Assembly (NCBI GenBank): GCA_900541905.1
Contig: UQLQ01000007.1
Span: 1 to 64,000, forward strand
From: an uncultured Oscillospiraceae bacterium
GTDB taxonomy: Bacteria; Bacillota; Clostridia; Oscillospirales; Acutalibacteraceae
DNA: 64,000 nucleotides
Direction: 5' to 3'
Shown: piece after piece, positions 1-6,693 of the stretch
Layout: every line of letters starts with the position of its first letter
Numbering within the stretch: position 1 is the stretch's first letter
The notes under the pieces: generated by a model
What the model was told of the DNA's origin: nothing
Databases searched by the model: none
Seen by the model: the letters and a program-made list of their open reading frames with translations, nothing else
Translations under genes and position numbers: made by a program

Positions 1-13
1 TTATTTGTGTGGC

Positions 14-164
14 GGGATCCCCCCCGCACCTGCGGGGAAAACGGCAGTATACATCCGAAGCGGTCATTGACGGTAGGATCACCCCCGCACCTGCGGGGAA
101 AACCATATAGAGTTCCGGGGTTTGTGGAAACTGTTGGGATCACCCCCGCACCTGCGGGGAAAAC
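14..164 (-). CRISPR. Leader-proximal end of a type I-E CRISPR array
   Basis: Three repeats lie at 14-42, 75-103 and 136-164 with an exact 61-bp period. They are separated by two 32-nt spacers (43-74 and 104-135), and bases 1-13 belong to a further spacer. The repeat has the core CCCCGCACCTGCGGGG, whose arms form a 6-bp hairpin, and ends in AAAAC. Read on the minus strand it starts GTTTTCCCCGC and ends GTGATCC, typical of type I-E. The repeat at 14-42 has one substitution (C for A at position 20). The array follows cas2 on the same strand, so transcription runs leftward and it continues beyond base 1. Total spacer number cannot be known here. Confidence 0.97.
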
Positions 165-207
165 ACTAAAAAATGACGTAGATACGTTATGATGTTCATA
201 ACACACG
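165..207 (-). promoter_or_regulatory. CRISPR leader between cas2 and the first repeat
   Basis: Only 43 nt separate the cas2 stop codon from the first repeat, so the working leader probably extends into the 3' end of cas2. It contains two perfect inverted repeats: ACGTA-GA-TACGT at 176-187 and GTTATGA-TGT-TCATAAC at 186-202, overlapping by two bases. An A/T run (TTTTTTAGT on the minus strand) abuts the repeat. In characterised I-E systems the leader-repeat junction directs spacer integration. Using the dyads as protein-binding sites is inference. I see no convincing -35/-10 pair. Confidence 0.6.
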
Positions 208-1092
208 CTACAATTCATTTAACTTTTTATAGATCCCATAAGTTAAGTAACAATCTGCCAGCGCTCTGTGATGATTTGAAGTATCCATAGAAAAATGGTC
301 TGCGACTGTATTTAGCTTATAATCTACCACATCAAATACTTTACGGCGAGCAAGTGTTAATGTATCAATACACGGATTGTGAAACATAGATAATCCCACA
401 CGCTGACACGCTGCATGTAAAAATCCAAAATCAAACGCTGCATTATGACATACAATACTTCTATTTCCCACAAATGCTATGAACTGCAACAGAGCTTGGT
501 ACAAAGGAATTCCTTGCTGCTGCAGCATTTTGTCCGTAATACCTGTAAGTTTTGATATATTCTCAGGCAGCGATGTTTGACATTGTACCAACATACTAAG
601 TTCCGCTTCCACTGCATCATGTACAATAGAAAGCGCAGCAATTTCAATTATTTCATGAACAGCACAGGATAAGCCTGTGGTCTCCACATCTAAGACAATA
701 TAGGAATCTTCTTTTAAGGAACGTTTACGTGCCTGTTTTATCCTATCAACTTTTTGCATTTTTGCAGCCTTGCTAAATCCCTTCTCAAGAACCATAGCCT
801 GTGATTGTTCTCTCGCAGATGGCAACGGCCTGCGCATCAGTTTCAAACCATCAAAATCCACAGGTTCCCACGTAGTATTGTGTACACGAAAATCCATGTG
901 CTGTTCTCCTGTGGTATGAAACACCATAGTTGCTCTGCCTGTATGAAGATTTTCACAAATTCGTTTCCAAAGTTCTTCCCTGACACGGGCACTTACCTGT
1001 CCAACATAAACGCCTGTATTGATTTCAATCAGCCATTTGGACAAGTCTCCCCGTACTTTGGGCGGACAATCTGACAATGTAATTACAATCAT
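208..1092 (-). CDS. cas2: Cas2e fused to a DnaQ-like DEDDh exonuclease
   Basis: Adaptation protein of 294 residues. Residues 1-90 form the Cas2e ferredoxin-like domain (start MIVITLSDCP, then VGQVSARVREELW). After a basic linker (about 91-130) residues 131-294 form a 3'-5' exonuclease of the DnaQ family. All five DEDDh residues are present: D135 and E137 in LDVETTG, D221 after CHNAAF, and H275 and D280 in HHRALAD. Plain Cas2e is about 95 residues. The same fusion is known from streptococcal type I-E systems, where the exonuclease domain helps process the pre-spacer before Cas1-Cas2 integrates it. The start overlaps the cas1 stop by 4 nt (ATGA), implying translational coupling. Confidence 0.96.
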   Translation of the reverse strand: MIVITLSDCPPKVRGDLSKWLIEINTGVYVGQVSARVREELWKRICENLHTGRATMVFHTTGEQHMDFRVHNTTWEPVDFDGLKLMRRPLPSAREQSQAMVLEKGFSKAAKMQKVDRIKQARKRSLKEDSYIVLDVETTGLSCAVHEIIEIAALSIVHDAVEAELSMLVQCQTSLPENISKLTGITDKMLQQQGIPLYQALLQFIAFVGNRSIVCHNAAFDFGFLHAACQRVGLSMFHNPCIDTLTLARRKVFDVVDYKLNTVADHFSMDTSNHHRALADCYLTYGIYKKLNEL

Positions 1093-2048
1093 GTAGATTC
1101 CTCTTCCTGAAAACCATAAGAAATTCCGTTGGGAACCGTTCCTTTTTTGTCATCCCATAAATAAACAATTTCTGTGGAAATTCCCTCTGCAATCCACTCA
1201 TCATCGGAGAAAAGAATATGAATATCACGAACCATTCTCTCCAAAATATGAGCAGATACCATGGCATCCCTTACCCGCCGCCGTGTTGCAGACGGTAAAT
1301 CTTCCGGCTGCTGTGCTGCCATTTCAAATGCAATGGGAATGGTAACTTCAGCTTTGTAAAGATCTGCAATGTCATAAACAAAAGAACATTCATGCCCTAC
1401 ATGCATAAATCCCAATCCCGCAGAGCATCCCAGTGCGGTAATGACGGCATGAGCCAAACCATATAAACATGCATGCCCTGCGGAAAGCGCTTGATTCACA
1501 GCATCACCCGAAGAAAAATCTTCCGGGTCATAGGTACGTCCGTTCCACGGAACATTCCATTCACGGGAAGCTTTGCGGTAAACGGAACGAACACGACTTC
1601 CTTCCCGTCCTCTCAGCTGCTGCATGGTTAGGTGCGATACATCTTCGTTGGGAAAGCGCATTTGATACATCTTTCTGACTACTGCCAAATGTAACCGTTG
1701 ATTGCTCACCAATTCCGCTTGACGAATCAACAATTTGGAACGATGTGTTAACGGTCGTCCGCTTGCATAATATCGCACGCCATGTTCACCTACCCAAATG
1801 ACACTCACTCCCGCATCGCCAATCAGTTCCATGGCACGATGTGTAATCAAAGTCCCCGGTCCCAACAGCAGTACGGAAATCGACGCAGCGGGAACATATA
1901 CAATGCCACGTTCATCTCTTACCGTAATTGCACTGTCTTCCCGATTGAGTTGACAATGCTCCAAATACAAAAAGGTCATTCGGTTGCCAATTTGGGGCAA
2001 AGCCTGCAAGTCGGGACGAACCATGCCTGACAATTGTTTATTTTTCAT
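1089..2048 (-). CDS. cas1: Cas1e integrase
   Basis: CRISPR adaptation integrase of 319 residues, which with Cas2 inserts new spacers next to the leader. The N-terminal beta domain contains YLEHCQLNREDSAI; the C-terminal helical domain holds the metal-site segments GHACLYGLAHAVITALGCS and MHVGHECSFVYDIADLYK. Length and motifs match the I-E subfamily. The gene sits between cas6e (11-nt overlap) and cas2 (4-nt overlap) in a tightly packed operon and has no promoter of its own that I can see. Confidence 0.97.
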   Translation of the reverse strand: MKNKQLSGMVRPDLQALPQIGNRMTFLYLEHCQLNREDSAITVRDERGIVYVPAASISVLLLGPGTLITHRAMELIGDAGVSVIWVGEHGVRYYASGRPLTHRSKLLIRQAELVSNQRLHLAVVRKMYQMRFPNEDVSHLTMQQLRGREGSRVRSVYRKASREWNVPWNGRTYDPEDFSSGDAVNQALSAGHACLYGLAHAVITALGCSAGLGFMHVGHECSFVYDIADLYKAEVTIPIAFEMAAQQPEDLPSATRRRVRDAMVSAHILERMVRDIHILFSDDEWIAEGISTEIVYLWDDKKGTVPNGISYGFQEEEST

Positions 2049-2688
2049 TGGAAGCTATCCTTGCTACTGTCAGTAATCCCATACCGTAAGCTTTGCCACG
2101 TCCGATTCCTTCTGTCAACGCTTTACAAAACAGTTCTGTGTCCGTAACCGTTAAAACACCTTCATATGTAACGGCCAATAACCGAACTTTTGCTTCTTGG
2201 GAAGGATTTTTGCGGAAAATATGCCATTGACTGTGAACAACCGTAAAGTCCTCTTCGTTTAACGAAAAACCGTTGTGAGCCGCACGGGTTTGCAGCCATT
2301 CTTTTTGATGAGGCACAGAGACATGAGCATGTACCTTTCCCCTCTTTCCCGGTTCGGACACACAGCTTTTTGTGGGATTGGCTACCAAACGGAAATGCCA
2401 AACACTGCCTAGAGACATTCTTTCCAAGAAAGGAGTATACAATTTTGTTTCCCATGGACAATCAGCACACAATACACCAAATTGCTCAGCGGCAGCAGAT
2501 AAATCAGGCTTATCGGGACTGAGCAGCATCAGATAAAGCTGATTGTTCAGATGGTCAATACGCCACAAATTGCGCTTACGTTCTCCATGGAAGCAACGCT
2601 CTACCGTTCCGTGAAACATATGCGGAGAAGCCAGCGCTTTTGCCGTATTGGGATTGGATTCATCCAAACACATTCTTGTCAAATACAT
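2038..2688 (-). CDS. cas6e: Cas6e pre-crRNA endoribonuclease
   Basis: Processing nuclease of 216 residues (also called CasE or Cse3) that cuts the repeat hairpin of the pre-crRNA and stays bound in Cascade. The N-terminus MYLTRMCLDES is followed by a histidine-bearing segment ASPHMFHGTVERCF, where the catalytic His of this family lies. The C-terminus carries the glycine-rich loop GIGRGKAYGMGLLTV typical of RAMP proteins. A GAGGTG site precedes the ATG, and the gene begins 4 nt after the cas5e stop. Confidence 0.94.
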   Translation of the reverse strand: MYLTRMCLDESNPNTAKALASPHMFHGTVERCFHGERKRNLWRIDHLNNQLYLMLLSPDKPDLSAAAEQFGVLCADCPWETKLYTPFLERMSLGSVWHFRLVANPTKSCVSEPGKRGKVHAHVSVPHQKEWLQTRAAHNGFSLNEEDFTVVHSQWHIFRKNPSQEAKVRLLAVTYEGVLTVTDTELFCKALTEGIGRGKAYGMGLLTVARIASNEK

Positions 2689-2692
2689 AGAC

Positions 2693-3400
2693 TCACCTCA
2701 ATTCTTTCATCGGATCATGTTCGGTATGAAACCGATCCTCCGTGTTTTGAAAGGTAACGTGAAAAGGCTTATGCTCCTTGACCATGCGATACCCATACTT
2801 TCGGTACATTGGATTAAACGATTCCGGCAAATCCTTCTGATATATAGGATACGCCTCCTGTTCCAATGCGTCAGTTACAATTCGCATGGTGTAAGAATCA
2901 TGTTTACGTTTGATGCGCTCCTGCTCCCATTGGGAAACTTGCCACGGTTCTTCTTGCAAAGCTGTAAGCAAATCCGTTTGTCGTATTCCCAATGATAATG
3001 GCAAGGTTGGAGGACAAGAACGTCTTCCCAGAAACAACGGGAAAACAGGCGCCTGCAAAGCCTCATCCAACGTTTTTAAAAAGGTTTCATCCTGACTTTC
3101 CAAACCAACCAGAAAAATGGCGTCTGCAAGATAATATCTTGTTGTTACATAAGAGGTTTTTTTATCTTTCAGCACCATGTGAAAATCCTTTAGCAGCTCT
3201 CCTTCTTTGTCGCTTCTGATACCAAATGTCAATGCAGTTAAATCGTCCAACGATTCATCTCTGCGCCGTCCCAATGCAGCAGCTAACAGCCCAACCACTC
3301 CGCTTTTGGACGGTTCTCGTTCCGTTTTACGAATATCAAATTTGGAATTGATACCCCAAGCCTGCAAAGGAGCCGCTAATCTCAATAACAGCGTACTCAT
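2693..3400 (-). CDS. cas5e: Cas5e Cascade subunit
   Basis: Cascade subunit of 235 residues (CasD) that caps the 5' handle of the crRNA. The start MSTLLLRLAAPLQAWG and the segment REPSKSGVVGLLAAALGRRR are the family signature of the ferredoxin-like fold. The ATG overlaps the cas7e stop by 4 nt. No anomalies in length or reading frame. Confidence 0.94.
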   Translation of the reverse strand: MSTLLLRLAAPLQAWGINSKFDIRKTEREPSKSGVVGLLAAALGRRRDESLDDLTALTFGIRSDKEGELLKDFHMVLKDKKTSYVTTRYYLADAIFLVGLESQDETFLKTLDEALQAPVFPLFLGRRSCPPTLPLSLGIRQTDLLTALQEEPWQVSQWEQERIKRKHDSYTMRIVTDALEQEAYPIYQKDLPESFNPMYRKYGYRMVKEHKPFHVTFQNTEDRFHTEHDPMKELR

Positions 3401-4482
3401 ATGGATTCACCGTCACCTGTGATATATTGGGCTACACGGTCCTCCAATTTATCCAGCATTTGCTGTAATGGCATCGTTTCTGCAATTTCTTTGAACGCTT
3501 CCGCTGTTCCGATTCCAAATGCTGCTTCCGGCTCATTTGCAAAATTCTGATATACCTGTTTCACATAGGAAACAAATTGTTCTTCAGACTCTGCAAGATA
3601 ACCGTTTGAACCGGCAATCACGGGTTTCTCAAACGCGCCCGCACAGTTAATAGGCTGGTCACGACGAACCGTCACATACACAGCATCCGGCAAAGTACGG
3701 TTTGCAAATGAGTTTTGTTTTCCTGTAGGCATAGATAACAAAAAGGCCTGCGCAAAACCGCGAACAGCCATAGGAGTATCTTTCCCCAAATGACCGTTTA
3801 ATTCCGCAACATTAACCGTAGCATAACGGTATAACGTAGAAGAATTAAATTCTGTTGTACCAAGATGACCCGCACCGTCGTTATCTTCGGGAGCTCTGTC
3901 ATCCACAGCAGTAAAGAAATCATATTCATTTTGGATTTTGTGGGTAGATATGCTATGAGCCACTTGTGCGGCTGCATCATAGTTTAAGGAAGGGTCGCTG
4001 GCAACCATACGACCGAACAAAGCAATGTCAATGGCGGGGAATTCTTTTAACGCATTTTTATAAAGAGATTTTTCTTTTTCTTCCGAAACTGCCAGTTGGG
4101 CAAGCGCCTCTGCCTGTGCATCGCTGATAAAAAATAATGCGTCCGTGACTGTATCATTGTCTTTCAGCTTTAATCCTGCTAATTTTAAAGCTTCTGCAGC
4201 TAACTTTCCTGCTTTTTTCTCATCGACATCAGGATTATGTTGCAGAATTTTGGAAGCAATCATATCTACCACACGTTTTGTACGTGTTCCAACGTCTTCT
4301 TTCTCAAAAATATCAGGAAACATAGCACGCATGGCATATTTCCATGATTGACTGGAAACCCTTGCTCTGGTAGCCCCGCCGTATACGGCTGTTTTGGGAC
4401 TTCCCGTATCATCGCGATTGACACAACTGGGTGGTACGGTTTGCAGTACGTGTATATCTACGTAAAAATTTTTCTTATTCAT
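3397..4482 (-). CDS. cas7e: Cas7e (Cse4) Cascade backbone subunit
   Basis: Backbone protein of 361 residues (CasC), of which several copies wrap the crRNA in Cascade. Family motifs: DIHVLQTVPPSCVNRDDTGS near the start, RVSSQSWKYAMR at about 40-51, and ALFGRMVASDPSLNYDAA followed by AHSISTHKIQNEYDFFTAVD in the middle. An AGGAAAGGAAG site precedes the ATG. The start overlaps the end of cse2 by 8 nt, fitting coupled translation of Cascade subunits. Confidence 0.95.
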   Translation of the reverse strand: MNKKNFYVDIHVLQTVPPSCVNRDDTGSPKTAVYGGATRARVSSQSWKYAMRAMFPDIFEKEDVGTRTKRVVDMIASKILQHNPDVDEKKAGKLAAEALKLAGLKLKDNDTVTDALFFISDAQAEALAQLAVSEEKEKSLYKNALKEFPAIDIALFGRMVASDPSLNYDAAAQVAHSISTHKIQNEYDFFTAVDDRAPEDNDGAGHLGTTEFNSSTLYRYATVNVAELNGHLGKDTPMAVRGFAQAFLLSMPTGKQNSFANRTLPDAVYVTVRRDQPINCAGAFEKPVIAGSNGYLAESEEQFVSYVKQVYQNFANEPEAAFGIGTAEAFKEIAETMPLQQMLDKLEDRVAQYITGDGESI

Positions 4483-5071
4483 TTGAATCTTCCTTTCCTG
4501 TTTCTGTTGTTTTTCTTCTATAGAAATCCTGTCCCCATCTTAATCGAACCTGGGACCTGTAATCCTCATTTTGATACAAATATAGATCTTTGGCCAACTC
4601 GGGATAGTCCAAAGGTATTCCCTCTGAACGAAGCAGCTGTATCATCCCTCTGAGGTGATGGGCAAGTTCTTGTATATCGGCAGAGGTGGCCAATACATTA
4701 AATCGCCTTTGAATTCGTGTTTTATCATCTTCACCATGTATCAAACAAGCCACTGCCTTTCCCAGACCGTTTCCTTGCCGATACATAGATTCCTTCTGCA
4801 AATCTTTGCCCTGTTGATGAAGCGCAAACAGCGTCAGTGCAATATAAACAGACCATTGTGCATGGGTTGGCACACCGCTTCTGCTTAACATTTCTTCGGG
4901 TAAATCCTGTAAAAACAGTTCCCAAAGCTCCGGAATATCTCCCGGGGTTGTCCCGATTCCCCTGCGTAAATTTGCCAAAGACGCCTTTACAGCTCCGTCT
5001 GAAGACGAATTGACGATACGCTTTAACCGATATTCCACAAAATGGCCTACATTTTGCGTTTTACTGGACAT
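4475..5071 (-). CDS. cse2: Cse2 (CasB) Cascade small subunit
   Basis: Small alpha-helical Cascade subunit of 198 residues that stabilises the displaced strand of the R-loop. Recognisable features: FVEYRLKRIV near the start, LRRGIGTTPGDIPELWELF in the first third, and an Arg-rich C-terminal part containing RWGQDFYR. Two in-frame ATGs are close together (5077 and 5071). The second is preferred because AGGAGG lies 7 nt upstream of it but only 1-2 nt before the first. The gene starts 11 nt after cse1. Confidence 0.92.
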   Translation of the reverse strand: MSSKTQNVGHFVEYRLKRIVNSSSDGAVKASLANLRRGIGTTPGDIPELWELFLQDLPEEMLSRSGVPTHAQWSVYIALTLFALHQQGKDLQKESMYRQGNGLGKAVACLIHGEDDKTRIQRRFNVLATSADIQELAHHLRGMIQLLRSEGIPLDYPELAKDLYLYQNEDYRSQVRLRWGQDFYRRKTTETGKEDSNE

Positions 5072-5082
5072 GCTCATTCCTC

Positions 5083-6693
5083 CTATTTCAATGATTCTTT
5101 CAGATAATATGAAAACTTGTTATATACTTCAGGCGCACAATAATGGTTTGTTACTTCTTTTCCTTTGATTTTTTCTGTCGCCATTCTGCCGACAAAAGCG
5201 GCTGTTCCCGCATTTTCCACCAGTTCTTCTCCCAAAGCAGCGGCAGTTTTCCAAACATAAGTCAGCCATTGAGATTGCAGATGATTTCTTTCCTCTACAG
5301 TTTGACCGGGGTCTAATACGGACAGCCATTTGCGAAACGGAAGATCCAAACGGTGATAAAACTCTTCTTTTGCACGGTAGCTTGCTGCATCTCCTTCATC
5401 GCCACCTGCGGATTTTACCAAATCTCTGGCCAATCTGCCGACAATATTCGCTATTTGGTCGCATCGTTGAATTTCGTTTAATGCCAGTGTTCTCCATATT
5501 TCTCCTGCATCTGTCAACAACTCCGCATAAAATGTAAGGGAATCGCTAAATTCATCGGTTACAAAAAAGTCTTTATCCCCGTATTGAACAGAAGCAATAC
5601 TGAAACATACCATTTGATGCTTATCCAATAATTCTACCTTCTGTAACTGATTCATCCAAGTCACAACTCCCGGCAGATGCTTTGTATCATTTTGTTCTAC
5701 GATAGAAGCAAAATCACGCCACATCTGTTTGCTGGAATCATGACGCTTTGGTTGGTATTGTCCTGTGGATTTTCCTCTTTCCATAATAGACTTCCAAACG
5801 GTCATTGTTTCATTGAAGGCATTTTCTCTGGAGAAAAAATCTCCTCCCAATAATCTGTAGCCTGTTACCTTATGATTGTTCCTCTCCAGCAGCAATCGTC
5901 TGGACTGTAAGGTAAGCAGTGCGGCAGGATTATCCGGAATGGTGATTTCAATTCGTTCTCCTTCCCGTGCCTTTGGAAGCTCCCATGCAGGTACATTCGG
6001 TTCCCATGGTTCATAATCCTCTTTTAAAAGCACCAAATTCAGCATCAGTGTTTCAAATAATGTTTTTCCCTTAGCAGTAATCAGACCTAATTTTCCAAGC
6101 CACCCCGCACCTGGGGAAGGCAAATTTTTTCCTTTTGGTTTTGCAGACGTATCGTCATATCCGTTTACATACAACAGCCATCTTGCAGCTTCCGCATAGG
6201 AAATCTCAGTTTTATCTTTTCCTGTTCGCGGCGGAAAAAGACGTATTTTGTTACTGCTTTCCGACAGCTCTCCAATCAGCTTAGCCGCGGAATATTCCGT
6301 TCCCTTGGCAGCAGAAAGCGCCTGTCCAAAAGGACGTTCCGGATGAAACAGCCAAAATTTTTCGTGCTGTGTATGCAAATATGCTTTGATGGGCTCTATT
6401 GGAAAACTGTTTTTGTTCCATAATGCACCCCAACGGTCCAATGCATGGTCCGTCTCTTCTATAGGTTCATCTTCTCCATGTTCGTCCACACGGGAAAAGA
6501 CGGTATGCAATACTGCCAGCAATAAGCGAAGTACCGCTACATTCTGCGTTGCGAGCTCACCTGCCAAATCTGTATAAAGATGCGCTTGTTCAAACACTGT
6601 CGTCAGGGAAACTTCATCAATGTTTCCGTCCCTTTTCATCACTTTTATCCAAGGTTCGTCCAATAGATTAAATTCACATTCTCGGTTCTCCAT
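5083..6693 (-). CDS. cse1: Cse1 (Cas8e) Cascade large subunit
   Basis: Large Cascade subunit (CasA) of 536 residues that recognises the PAM and recruits Cas3. The start CEFNLLDEPWIKV is the diagnostic N-terminal motif of the family; GELATQNVAVLRLLLAVLH and a C-terminal helical bundle follow. The reading frame is open to 6777, but the start was placed at the ATG at 6693 because AAAGGAGG lies 7 nt before it and because this gives the usual N-terminus. It overlaps the end of cas3 by 20 nt. Confidence 0.95.
   Translation of the reverse strand: MENRECEFNLLDEPWIKVMKRDGNIDEVSLTTVFEQAHLYTDLAGELATQNVAVLRLLLAVLHTVFSRVDEHGEDEPIEETDHALDRWGALWNKNSFPIEPIKAYLHTQHEKFWLFHPERPFGQALSAAKGTEYSAAKLIGELSESSNKIRLFPPRTGKDKTEISYAEAARWLLYVNGYDDTSAKPKGKNLPSPGAGWLGKLGLITAKGKTLFETLMLNLVLLKEDYEPWEPNVPAWELPKAREGERIEITIPDNPAALLTLQSRRLLLERNNHKVTGYRLLGGDFFSRENAFNETMTVWKSIMERGKSTGQYQPKRHDSSKQMWRDFASIVEQNDTKHLPGVVTWMNQLQKVELLDKHQMVCFSIASVQYGDKDFFVTDEFSDSLTFYAELLTDAGEIWRTLALNEIQRCDQIANIVGRLARDLVKSAGGDEGDAASYRAKEEFYHRLDLPFRKWLSVLDPGQTVEERNHLQSQWLTYVWKTAAALGEELVENAGTAAFVGRMATEKIKGKEVTNHYCAPEVYNKFSYYLKESLK

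Noticed and set aside
7..192. Open reading frame across the CRISPR repeats
   Set aside because: It is generated by the 61-bp repeat period and has no ribosome site; the region is an array, not a gene.
805..1074. Plus-strand frames opposite the cas genes
   Set aside because: They are shadows of well-supported minus-strand genes and show no domain motifs.
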